A stretch of 8,897 nucleotides of DNA from Desulfobacterales bacterium (GCA_013042695.1 JABDPQ010000382.1:1-8897); one strand, 5' to 3'; positions 1-7,095 are shown, numbered from the stretch's first letter. The notes: a model not told the origin generated them from the letters alone. Numbers and translations: made by a program.

Positions 1-152
1 GGGCAAACCTTCATTCGTAAGCAAACATAACACTCGGTGCACAGATGTGGATCGATGTGACATTTCTTATCTGCAAATAAAATGGCATCAACAGTGCAGT
101 ATGTCTGGCAGGTACGACAGCCTATGCAAATTTCTTTATCAATAGCTGGCAT
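1..152 (-). CDS. 4Fe-4S ferredoxin-domain protein, 3' part cut off by the window edge
   Basis: An ATG at 152 opens a frame that stays open to base 1, giving 50 whole codons; the C-terminal part lies outside the window. An AAGGA Shine-Dalgarno sequence sits 7 bases before the ATG. The visible part carries C9-x2-C12-x2-C15-x3-C19, a normal [4Fe-4S] motif, and then C38-x2-C41-x2-C44-x5-C50-P, a second motif with a longer last spacer; C31 is extra. Aligned by eye, about half of its residues are identical to the N-terminus of the 241-residue ferredoxin at 890-1615, including the same x5 spacer, so the two look like paralogues flanking the 215-residue gene. It probably carries electrons in the cytoplasm (no signal peptide seen). 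Whether it also has the C-terminal domain of its paralogue cannot be seen here. Confidence 0.88.
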   Translation of the reverse strand, partial: MPAIDKEICIGCRTCQTYCTVDAILFADKKCHIDPHLCTECYVCLRMKVC

Positions 153-232
153 TTCTTTTTCCTTGATTTGATTGTGATTATTTGTAGCTGAGTCTCCCGT
201 TGAAAGAGCTGCTCCTCTTTTTATTATCTCTA

Positions 233-880
233 TTATCGGCGTGCGACAGTATACAGAGGTGCCAATTCTTCAAGCAGCTCTTGAGATCGATAGGGATTAT
301 AGATTCCGCAAGCGCATGGTTTGGCAAGCACCCAGCTGCCTTTCCAGGTATCTATCTTCCCTGTTTTCAACTTTCGAATAACGTCCTGTACCAAATGAGG
401 CGAGACCATGGCATGGCCGCACATTGTTGTGAACTGACGAATGTCGGCTGGAGGAAGTTTTTCGGTTGCCCCATGAATGCCCAGTGACAAGTTAATAGTA
501 TGGGGGTTCAATCCCACTTCGGCGGCAATCTCCCTTACCCTGTCAATCAGTCCGCTGACCACGATGGAGATCCCTTCGTCCGCCTCCTTGAAGCGGGTGA
601 GCAGATCCTTGATCTTGTCACGGCTGTTAAACACGGTAAATACCCGGCATCCTTCCTGGATGCTGTCGAGAACTTCTTCAGGTTTGACCCCGCTGTACAT
701 GTTTTGCCTGAGGGTGGTGGCAATCATGTTGGCAGGTCCGACCTGATAGACGATCTCGACAAGATGCCGCACCTTGGGCGCACATCCTTTATAGTTAAAT
801 CCTCGTGCCGGATAGATAAAAACAGCGTAATCTTTCTCCAGCGATTCAGTAGCCCCTTCCCGATGTAAACTATGTGTCAT
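233..880 (-). CDS. Uncharacterised 215-residue protein with CGH and PCACG motifs
   Basis: I do not recognise a named family. The ATG at 880 follows the stop of the preceding ferredoxin gene by 9 bases, and AGGA lies 8 bases before it, partly formed by that stop codon, so the two are probably translationally coupled. There is no signal peptide or membrane segment. Cysteines are at 33, 78, 154, 189 and 191. The most striking parts are a CGHAMVSP stretch at 154-161 and a PCACGIYNP stretch at 188-196. C154, H156, C189 and C191 together look like a possible metal or Fe-S site, which is inference. The middle (about 85-135) alternates predicted helices and strands, suggesting an alpha/beta fold. Its place between two related ferredoxins suggests it works with them, as an enzyme subunit or a maturation factor. 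Confidence 0.85.
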   Translation of the reverse strand: MTHSLHREGATESLEKDYAVFIYPARGFNYKGCAPKVRHLVEIVYQVGPANMIATTLRQNMYSGVKPEEVLDSIQEGCRVFTVFNSRDKIKDLLTRFKEADEGISIVVSGLIDRVREIAAEVGLNPHTINLSLGIHGATEKLPPADIRQFTTMCGHAMVSPHLVQDVIRKLKTGKIDTWKGSWVLAKPCACGIYNPYRSQELLEELAPLYTVARR

Positions 881-889
881 AGCTCTTTC

Positions 890-1615
890 CTATTCCGACA
901 CCCTGCCAAGGCCCATGTTTATCTTTGCATTCGGCCGCCAGGCAAAGCCTTCCGATTCGATCACGCTGAGAATATCAAGCGGAACCTGTAAATTTTCTTC
1001 AAGAAGCGTGAAGACATCCAGAGTAAAAACACTGTCCAGCTGAGGTATCACCTGTTTTAGCATCTGCAGTATGCGCTGCAATTGTGCTCTTGGAACCTGC
1101 ATTTCAATGATGGCACTTAATACCCGCTCATCGAGCAGCTCGGACTTCAAGTCACCCGTTTGGTGATCCTGAATCATAGAATGAATTGGATTGTTCTCCT
1201 CGATTTCATTAATTCCAGCTTGAGCCAGCGCCCGGGTAATCTTCTGAATATCACGCAACCCCATGCCAAGGGTTGGTCGACCGATTTCAATGGCAATTCC
1301 TACTGCCCCCGGCCCACACCGCATTGTGACATCATTGGTCTTGGACTCCTCAGTCCCACGCCCCTGGATTCCTGTAACCGAGTGGGTAGAAGTTGGATCG
1401 CTGAAATACTTTCTCAACGCACGTGGGTATTCATAAACCTGGGGAGGTTCAAAAAGAGCATCAACCGGGCAGATACCGCTTCGCAGGCAGGTACCGCACT
1501 CCAGACACAGAGTCTGGTCTACCGCACTGCGTTGATCTTCAAAGAAAATAGCTCTAGCCGGGCAATAGGGCTGACATCGACCACACCCCACACACACTTC
1601 TTTAAAGACAATCAT
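890..1615 (-). CDS. Two-cluster 4Fe-4S ferredoxin with a conserved-looking C-terminal domain
   Basis: 241 residues. The N-terminal 55 residues form a ferredoxin domain: C8-x2-C11-x2-C14-x3-C18 and C37-x2-C40-x2-C43-x5-C49-P, so two [4Fe-4S] clusters are expected, the second with an unusual x5 spacer. After a linker comes a polar motif, GRGTEESKTNDVTMR at 85-99, followed by C100 and a segment AIEIGRPTLGMG at 108-119. The remainder is mostly helical and resembles no domain I can name. The start is well supported: the ATG directly abuts the TAG stop of the FAD oxidoreductase gene, and AAGGAG (1624-1629) lies 8 bases upstream. It is likely a soluble electron carrier or the ferredoxin-bearing subunit of an unknown oxidoreductase, passing electrons between the FAD protein and the 215-residue product. 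The partner is inferred from gene order only. Confidence 0.88.
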   Translation of the reverse strand: MIVFKEVCVGCGRCQPYCPARAIFFEDQRSAVDQTLCLECGTCLRSGICPVDALFEPPQVYEYPRALRKYFSDPTSTHSVTGIQGRGTEESKTNDVTMRCGPGAVGIAIEIGRPTLGMGLRDIQKITRALAQAGINEIEENNPIHSMIQDHQTGDLKSELLDERVLSAIIEMQVPRAQLQRILQMLKQVIPQLDSVFTLDVFTLLEENLQVPLDILSVIESEGFAWRPNAKINMGLGRVSE

Positions 1616-2881
1616 CTAGTAAACTCCTTCAGACAAAGTAAGTGTCGCACGCCGCCTGAACTTCGTACAGCTTGATGAGCCGATGGAAAAACTTTCCAGA
1701 CAAGGCTTGAGGACTTCTTCAAGATCAGCTTCAGTGCTACCGCCGATATTCATTAACGTGTGCAGGCTGCCGCCGTTTGATATATCGCCAATCAATGCTC
1801 CACCGACGATCTTGCCATCTCGGTGGAAGAGCTCCCTGTAAACATTGCTATCAGGCCGTGAGTATCGTCTTCTCTGAGCTTCTGGAACCGGGCTGCCAAG
1901 TATCGCCAATGATAGGCCATTGAGATTCATACAGTTAACCCGGGACAGACAGTTTAATGAAAGTGGCACGGATGCCATGAGGTTCCTTGCCGCCAGCTGA
2001 CCCTGGACAGCGGCCTGAGGCCATGTCCAGGGAGTGAAAGTGCCGTTTCTGACAATGGTCACCGCATCGCCTGCCCCAAATATATGTCTATCTTTGGTCT
2101 GCAGGGCGGTTGTAACCTCCAGCTGCCCATCCTGGAGGAGATCGGAATTTTTTAACAGGTCAAGATCTGGAACAGAGCCTATGGCAATAAACAAGGTTTG
2201 GCATGGTATCCACTTTTTATCTACCTGAACTGCCCGAATATTTTTGCCTGCAGTTTCGATATCTTCAACGGTAGAACCAAGAAGCAATCGTATGTTATTG
2301 CTTTCCAGGTGTGCTTCTACGAGTTGCGCAGCCTCAGCAGACAAAGCCTGGGGTAAGAGATGACCTTCCCTTTCAATCAGGGTAACCGAAAAGTTGAAGC
2401 CGGCAAGATGAGCTGCCATCTTAACACCGACCAACCCTCCGCCCAGTATAACTATCTCCGGATGCGCAGGCAGCCAATCACGAGCCGCTCTTGCCGTTGC
2501 CAGGCTTCGCACTGGATAGATGCCGCTGCAAAAAGCTTGCTCACAAACAGCAGGGACAATCGGCTTACCCCCGGTTGCAATCAGCAAGCGCTGGTAATTA
2601 ACGGTTTGCCTATTATCCAGGTAAAGACACCGGTTTCGTCGATCAACAGAATCCACTCTAACACCCGATATTACCTTCAGCTGGGGATCATCTTTTACAC
2701 TCCAGAAAAAGAGTTTTTTTTCAGGCAGGGCCTGATTCATGAACTGTGGTAACAGTGTGCGATAGTAGCCAATCTCTTTTTCCGTATCCACCAGGGTTAC
2801 GGATTTTTCCGGCGATTGTTGACGAATCGTCAGGGCAGCCTTCAGGCCGGCTACCCCGCCACCTATGATAACACAATCCAC
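1616..2881 (-). CDS. FAD-dependent NAD(P)H oxidoreductase of the CODH-associated type
   Basis: 421 residues of the pyridine nucleotide-disulphide oxidoreductase fold. The N-terminal FAD-binding loop is IIGGGVAG (5-12), with D32 closing the second strand. The ATGG at 102-105 is the usual FAD contact. A second Rossmann loop, ILGGGLVG (145-152), ends its second strand at E170, which favours NADH over NADPH. IFGAGDAV (267-274) is the C-terminal FAD motif. The redox-active CxxC pair of thioredoxin or lipoamide reductases is absent, so it resembles ferredoxin:NAD(P) or NirB/rubredoxin-reductase-like enzymes. The GTG start at 2881 is preceded by GAGGG at 7 bases. The order CooF, CooS, FAD oxidoreductase is known from CODH clusters, where this protein is thought to take electrons from CooF. 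The C-terminal tail (about 394-421) holds two cysteines and an Arg-rich patch of unknown role. Confidence 0.9.
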   Translation of the reverse strand: MDCVIIGGGVAGLKAALTIRQQSPEKSVTLVDTEKEIGYYRTLLPQFMNQALPEKKLFFWSVKDDPQLKVISGVRVDSVDRRNRCLYLDNRQTVNYQRLLIATGGKPIVPAVCEQAFCSGIYPVRSLATARAARDWLPAHPEIVILGGGLVGVKMAAHLAGFNFSVTLIEREGHLLPQALSAEAAQLVEAHLESNNIRLLLGSTVEDIETAGKNIRAVQVDKKWIPCQTLFIAIGSVPDLDLLKNSDLLQDGQLEVTTALQTKDRHIFGAGDAVTIVRNGTFTPWTWPQAAVQGQLAARNLMASVPLSLNCLSRVNCMNLNGLSLAILGSPVPEAQRRRYSRPDSNVYRELFHRDGKIVGGALIGDISNGGSLHTLMNIGGSTEADLEEVLKPCLESFSIGSSSCTKFRRRATLTLSEGVY

Positions 2882-2888
2882 AAGTCTG

Positions 2889-2893
2889 CCCTC
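2889..2893 (-). promoter_or_regulatory. Ribosome binding site for the GTG start of the FAD oxidoreductase gene
   Basis: GAGGG on the minus strand, 7 bases before the GTG at 2881. The protein then begins directly with the beta strand of its FAD-binding fold (DCVIIGGG), which also supports this start. Confidence 0.65.
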
Positions 2894-2917
2894 ATACGTC
2901 TTAATGAATAAAAACTG

Positions 2918-4396
2918 CTAAAAGCTTGTAAGCCATTCTAAAATTTCTTGCGGCTGTGGTGAGTGATCAAAATGAATAAACTGACCATGATTATGCTCTA
3001 CCATCTCTGCCAGGACACGGCAGACGTCTTGACTTCCATGGAGCGGTGCAGGCGTAGCGACGCATACACGCCCTCCAAGGTAGGCAAGCCCCAACGCCGC
3101 AGTAAAATCTTTGCAGCTTTTAAGACCGGTAAAGCATATGCCCTGAAGTCGATCTAACTGTTCAGCAACTGCTAATGCTTTGATTGTAAGTAATGGTCCC
3201 TGCCCCGGTTCAAGGATCAGCGGTGCTCCTTCTTTTTTCTGATTCATTTTGCTATCTTTGATCATCCATAAGGCTGCATCACCCCAACTGGCCACCTGAA
3301 ATCCTTGATCAGAAAGTGAGGAGGCGATCTCTACTGGAAGCTGTCCCAGAGATTGCTGCGGGGTATCCGTGCCTCCCACGAGTGCCAGCTTTTCCCTGTT
3401 ACCCTTTCCCGCCACCTTATTGAATTGCTCACTTGACATGACAACCTGATCTTCATGCACCGCAGGAATATCATCAGGCAGCATGCTCTGAGAAAGCGTT
3501 GCAAAATAATTTTGCGCTTGCAGCACAACATCGGCAGGCTCCGGCAATTCCTCTTCCGTGATGACGGGAACGCCCATCTGTCTGCAGACATCCACAAGGC
3601 CTGGATCTGTTCCCTGCCCTGCTACCAGAAGGTGTATCGCACCGCTACCGAGCAACAATTCTGCTTCACCCGATGTACAAGCTACAGGAATATACATCTT
3701 ATTCATTACTAGCCATTCTCCCAGTGAAACAAGAGAAGCAGGTAGCCCTGAGTTTTGTTTACACTCAAGCTCAATCGCCTCTAAAAACGAGGTGGATGGA
3801 TTTCCGCAAATACCTATATAAACCGAGTGATCCGCCAATGAACCATAACCTGCGCTCACGTTTACTGGTCCAGACAGCGATTGTTCTGCATTTTTCTCCA
3901 AGAATCCCAAGGTCAGAAGACTCAGACGAAATGATTGCGATAGTAATCGCTTAAAGCTGCAGGATGGCCTATGCAGCATAGCTGAACTTCTAAAAATATC
4001 ATTGGCAGAAAGGTCATATTGTCCGTTTTTAGATAGAATTGGAGCGGTTATCTGGTTCAGTTCGGCTGAGAACTGTACATCCGGAATTGCATCAAATGAT
4101 AAAACAGTGTCCAATGCTTCCAAAGTACCCTGTAGGCAGAGCCGCAACAGCATACCCGCCACCATTTCGTCTTTTCCAAGTCCGCAAATACCTTTTCCAG
4201 GACCACGTCCAAATGGATCGATACGGCAGGGCCCATCCATGCATCCGAATGGACAGCTTAAACCCAAACGTAAAAACCCGTCCTGGGGTTGAGCCTGTTC
4301 AAATCGCTCCCAAGAGAGTTCGATTCCCCGTTTGGACGCTGAGAGGAGCAACTTCTGGCTGATTGGATCGACCGTTTTCAGATGAGTTGTTTCCAT
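2918..4396 (-). CDS. CooS-like (Ni-CO dehydrogenase superfamily) protein lacking most catalytic ligands
   Basis: 492 residues against about 630 for CooS. The first 90 residues match CooS closely, including WERFEQAQPQ and GPCRIDPFG (55-63), and keep B-cluster-type ligands C48, C52, C57 and C71, with one extra residue between the first two. Later blocks still align: GNP at 198-200, a PVIT stretch near 277, LVGG near 340, and KSCKD around C428. The catalytic parts are degraded. The two D-cluster cysteines are D39 and S47. The HxxHxxHxxH channel after the B cluster is missing. C-cluster positions are replaced by I/G near 196-198, G262, G342 and W/G near 371; only C428 seems kept. It should bind one or more Fe-S clusters and interact with the CooF-like protein encoded 30 bases upstream, but CO oxidation is unlikely. 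The ATG at 4396 has AGGAG 12 bases upstream, a loose spacing, but no better in-frame start is visible. Confidence 0.85.
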   Translation of the reverse strand: METTHLKTVDPISQKLLLSASKRGIELSWERFEQAQPQDGFLRLGLSCPFGCMDGPCRIDPFGRGPGKGICGLGKDEMVAGMLLRLCLQGTLEALDTVLSFDAIPDVQFSAELNQITAPILSKNGQYDLSANDIFRSSAMLHRPSCSFKRLLSQSFRLSLLTLGFLEKNAEQSLSGPVNVSAGYGSLADHSVYIGICGNPSTSFLEAIELECKQNSGLPASLVSLGEWLVMNKMYIPVACTSGEAELLLGSGAIHLLVAGQGTDPGLVDVCRQMGVPVITEEELPEPADVVLQAQNYFATLSQSMLPDDIPAVHEDQVVMSSEQFNKVAGKGNREKLALVGGTDTPQQSLGQLPVEIASSLSDQGFQVASWGDAALWMIKDSKMNQKKEGAPLILEPGQGPLLTIKALAVAEQLDRLQGICFTGLKSCKDFTAALGLAYLGGRVCVATPAPLHGSQDVCRVLAEMVEHNHGQFIHFDHSPQPQEILEWLTSF

Positions 4397-4426
4397 ATAA
4401 ACATGTATCTCCTGATTCCGATATGT

Positions 4427-4978
4427 TCAGTTTCCGGTTTCTTGCACCAAATCCAACAACAGTTTACCACTTTGAGCTTTTCCACCATGGAGGCTATCTG
4501 CAGTCTCTCTCCTCTTGGAACGAATGATATCTTGGTACTGATCAAGATCTACCAGTTCCAGAGCCTGGGTCGGGCAAACATCCGCACAGACAGGATGTTC
4601 CATGTAGAGGCATTGATCACATTTCAAGGCAACCTTACGCTCCGGCCATGGATAGATAACTCCATACGGACAAAACAGCGTGCATGTCCAGCAGCCGATA
4701 CAATTATTTTCCTGCAGTACAACGGTTTTTGCATCAGGATCACGTATCAAAGCTCCTGATAGGCAGGCATCCAGGCAGGGCGCCTGAAGACACTGACGAC
4801 ACTGAAGCGTCACAGGCACGCTATTGCTGCCTTCGACACGAACTCGCGATTGTGGAAGAGGGCTTTCATGTACCGCTTGTAAGAGCGTTTTACCGTTACT
4901 CCCTCTTTCTGTTGCACAATAGAGCTCACAAGTCTTACAGCCGGTACAGCGATCAAGATGAACGGCGATTACTTTCAC
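4427..4978 (-). CDS. CooF/HycB-like ferredoxin with four [4Fe-4S] motifs
   Basis: 183 residues, close to the usual CooF length. Sixteen cysteines fall into four groups: C11-C14-C17-C21, C60-C63-C68-C72, C93-C96-C99-C103 and C120-C123-C131-C135. This is the standard pattern of DMSO-reductase/HycB/CooF iron-sulphur subunits. It lacks a twin-arginine or Sec signal, so it is cytoplasmic. In CODH clusters CooF takes electrons from the CooS D-cluster and gives them to a hydrogenase or an FAD:NAD(P) oxidoreductase; here a CooS-like gene follows after 30 bases and an FAD oxidoreductase after that. All expected ligands are intact, unlike those of its CooS partner. The GTG start is supported by AAAGGAG six bases upstream. 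The 69-base gap to tctA shows no terminator. The tail after 150 is polar and likely flexible. A HycB-type subunit of another oxidoreductase is the alternative. Confidence 0.9.
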   Translation of the reverse strand: MKVIAVHLDRCTGCKTCELYCATERGSNGKTLLQAVHESPLPQSRVRVEGSNSVPVTLQCRQCLQAPCLDACLSGALIRDPDAKTVVLQENNCIGCWTCTLFCPYGVIYPWPERKVALKCDQCLYMEHPVCADVCPTQALELVDLDQYQDIIRSKRRETADSLHGGKAQSGKLLLDLVQETGN

Positions 4979-4984
4979 GAACTA

Positions 4985-4991
4985 CTCCTTT
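4985..4991 (-). promoter_or_regulatory. Ribosome binding site for the GTG start of the CooF-like gene
   Basis: AAAGGAG on the minus strand, 6 bases before the GTG at 4978, supports this non-ATG start. Confidence 0.7.
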
Positions 4992-5047
4992 GATAATGAT
5001 TCAAGCGTTAAACAGTGCCCGAAAATTAGCAGCAAATAGGTAATAGT

Positions 5048-6544
5048 TTATGTGGTCTCAGCTTTTTTCTGGCCGCGATTGTCCAGCCAGGATCTGATCG
5101 CAGGAGAGCATAAACCAAGAATTGTTAAAATGATAAATGCCAGTGACCACGGTCGTGTAAAAAATACGAATGGATTATTATCAAAGACGATCAGAGTGCG
5201 CCGCAGGGAGATCTCGATCAGTTCACCCAGAACCAACCCCAGCACAATTGGCGCTGCGGCAAACCCGTATTCTTTCATTTTATAGCCAACAAGACCGCAA
5301 ATGAGCATAATCCAGACATCCGCCATATTGTTATGAAGTGCATAGGTGCCGACAACGCAAAGGACCAGGATGATTGGACTGAGAACATAATTGGGAACAC
5401 GAAGAATTTGTGAAAACACTTTCGCACCCCCAAGACCGAGGCCCAGAAACATCAAGTTGGCAAGAAACATGCCGATAAAAACAGCGTATACTACATTGAC
5501 ATGCTGGATAAAGAGCAACGGCCCCGGCCGCATGCCGTGTACCAGCAGAGCTCCGAGTATGACAGCGGTAGTGCCGCTGCCAGGTATTCCCAGAGCCATG
5601 GTCGGAATCATGGCACCGCCGGTGGCAGCATTGTTGGCGCATTCAGGAGCGGCAACACCTTCCAGACAGCCGGTGCCAAATTTTTCAGGATTCTTTGAAA
5701 AGCGTTTGGCTTCGTTGTAGCCAATAAAAGAGGCTACTGTGCCGCCTTCCGCCGGCAGGATCCCAATAAAAGTACCGATCAAGGACGAACGTATCAGGGT
5801 CGTCTTGACGGACTTTATTTCTTTCCAGGTTGGCAGCAGACCCGAAATCTTCCGATCGATTACAACTTTACGGATCCCCTTCTCTGCCTGCCGAAAAACC
5901 TCCGTTGCCGCAAAAAGCCCGATCATTACCGGAATAAAACTGATACCGTCCATCAAGTGGGTGGACCCAAAATCATAGCGGCTAAACCCGGATATCCCAT
6001 CCATGCCGACACAGGCAATAAACACCCCGATCGTGCCTCCCAACAGGTTTTTTACAACCGATTTTGAACCGAGGCTACTGATCATACTCAGACCAAAAAT
6101 CGCCAAGGCAAAATATTCCGGTGGCCCGAACTTGATGGCAATTTCAGCGAGAACCGGAGCCAGTAAGATCAGCACAAACACGCTGAACAGGCCGCCAATA
6201 CCGGAACTGATACAAGCCATACCCAGGGCCTTACCGGCCTGCCCCTTTTGGGCTAAGGGATAACCGTCAAAGGTAGTCGCCGCTGCTGCCGGCGTACCCG
6301 GGGCATGAACGAGTATAGCGGCAATCGATCCACCGAAGGTTGCCCCGCAGTACAGACTTACCAGCATGGTGATTGCAGGAACCGGTGCCATACCATAGGT
6401 AAAAGGAATCAGCAGAGCAACTCCCATGGGAGCAGTTAAGCCCGGCATTGCCCCGATAATCATACCGCCCAGAACGCCGATAAAAACAGACAAAAAATTC
6501 ATCGGCTCCATGATGGTCATGAATCCGACCATAAGTTGATCCAT
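5048..6544 (-). CDS. tctA: Tripartite tricarboxylate transporter, large permease TctA
   Basis: 498 residues, the normal TctA length, with about ten to twelve hydrophobic spans. It is the main inner-membrane subunit that moves the substrate delivered by TctC, driven by an ion gradient in characterised systems. Family signatures are clear: GAMPGLTAPMG (31-41), the GGSIAAILVHAPGTP block with a following DGYP (about 71-95), and in the second half ILPAEGG followed by PECANNAATGGAMIPTMALGIPGSG (about 264-324), the repeated PG-rich half typical of this inverted-repeat fold. The ATG at 6544 has GGAG eight bases upstream and lies 13 bases after the tctB stop, so tctBA are one transcription and translation unit. 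The substrate is a carboxylate by family, but TTT permease sequence does not identify it. Confidence 0.96.
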   Translation of the reverse strand: MDQLMVGFMTIMEPMNFLSVFIGVLGGMIIGAMPGLTAPMGVALLIPFTYGMAPVPAITMLVSLYCGATFGGSIAAILVHAPGTPAAAATTFDGYPLAQKGQAGKALGMACISSGIGGLFSVFVLILLAPVLAEIAIKFGPPEYFALAIFGLSMISSLGSKSVVKNLLGGTIGVFIACVGMDGISGFSRYDFGSTHLMDGISFIPVMIGLFAATEVFRQAEKGIRKVVIDRKISGLLPTWKEIKSVKTTLIRSSLIGTFIGILPAEGGTVASFIGYNEAKRFSKNPEKFGTGCLEGVAAPECANNAATGGAMIPTMALGIPGSGTTAVILGALLVHGMRPGPLLFIQHVNVVYAVFIGMFLANLMFLGLGLGGAKVFSQILRVPNYVLSPIILVLCVVGTYALHNNMADVWIMLICGLVGYKMKEYGFAAAPIVLGLVLGELIEISLRRTLIVFDNNPFVFFTRPWSLAFIILTILGLCSPAIRSWLDNRGQKKAETT

Positions 6545-6557
6545 TAGGAACTCTCCA

Positions 6558-7013
6558 TTATATCAAAATCCCGGCCGGTAACTGTACCAAAAGTATTTGA
6601 TTAAAAACAAAATATATTAGAATAGGTGTGAGTATTGCGGTGAGAATAATCGCCCGCGGACTCCTAACTCCCCACGCCAACATGGTGGCAATAATAAACA
6701 ACGCTATCGAAACCAGTGTACCCAAGAGCACCGCACCAAACCCGAACCCAACAGCACATGCCATTGTCAGGACAACTCGATTTAATGCCGCCTTTTCCAT
6801 CTTCTTGCCAGCTTTGTCCGGACCGTTACTGATGCTTTGAAAGATCATTATCACGGTTAAAAACATGGCAACCAGCAAGACGACGCGGGGGAAAAAAGCT
6901 GCTGTTGTGTGGGTGGTCATCACACCTGAACTCTGAAACGTAAAACTTATCCCGTAAAGGACAATGAATATTACCATGAGCACGATGGCCATACGCAAAT
7001 CTTTGTTATTCAT
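6558..7013 (-). CDS. tctB: Tripartite tricarboxylate transporter, small membrane protein TctB
   Basis: 151 residues with four hydrophobic spans (about 8-25, 38-58, 78-100 and 113-145), matching the TctB family in size and topology. The C-terminal pattern VFNQILLVQLPAG is the usual TctB ending. It is the accessory subunit that pairs with TctA in the inner membrane; its exact role in transport is unclear in the family. I chose the ATG at 7013 rather than the longer frame from 7061, because AGAGGA (7021-7026) sits 7 bases before it, and because the extra 16 residues are polar and proline-rich and would put an unlikely extension before the first membrane span. The gene lies between tctC, with a 122-base gap containing a hairpin, and tctA. 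Confidence 0.93.
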   Translation of the reverse strand: MNNKDLRMAIVLMVIFIVLYGISFTFQSSGVMTTHTTAAFFPRVVLLVAMFLTVIMIFQSISNGPDKAGKKMEKAALNRVVLTMACAVGFGFGAVLLGTLVSIALFIIATMLAWGVRSPRAIILTAILTPILIYFVFNQILLVQLPAGILI

Positions 7014-7020
7014 TGTTTTA

Positions 7021-7026
7021 TCCTCT
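7021..7026 (-). promoter_or_regulatory. tctB ribosome binding site (decides the start)
   Basis: AGAGGA on the minus strand lies 7 bases before the ATG at 7013. It supports the short form of TctB over the upstream in-frame ATG at 7061. Confidence 0.75.
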
Positions 7027-7095
7027 ATTGCCGTTACCACACCTGGTGGCCTCACAGTCACAATCTCTATACCTAAACCAAATCAATCAACAGAT

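Noticed and set aside
203..220. AAAGAG/CTCTTT hairpin after the 215-residue gene
   Set aside because: Short 6-bp stem; the T-run is on the plus strand, where no gene is transcribed. It overlaps the gap before the next ferredoxin gene, which is probably in the same operon.
1160..1675. 171-codon open frame on the plus strand
   Set aside because: It lies antisense to the well-supported ferredoxin gene, resembles no family and has no convincing ribosome site. The same applies to the other plus-strand frames, including those at 500-868, 2360-2752, 4382-4759 and 4684-5043.
3331..3597. 88-codon minus-strand frame inside the CooS-like gene
   Set aside because: It is an alternative-frame shadow: rich in Arg, Cys and Trp, no domain, no start signal.
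2918..4396. Annotation as a functional anaerobic CO dehydrogenase (cooS)
   Set aside because: The fold and N-terminus match, but the C-cluster, D-cluster and histidine-channel residues are mostly absent, so the symbol and activity would mislead.
7014..7061. Longer TctB with 16 extra N-terminal residues
   Set aside because: No good ribosome site at 7061, while AGAGGA is correctly placed for the ATG at 7013. The extra residues are not TctB-like.
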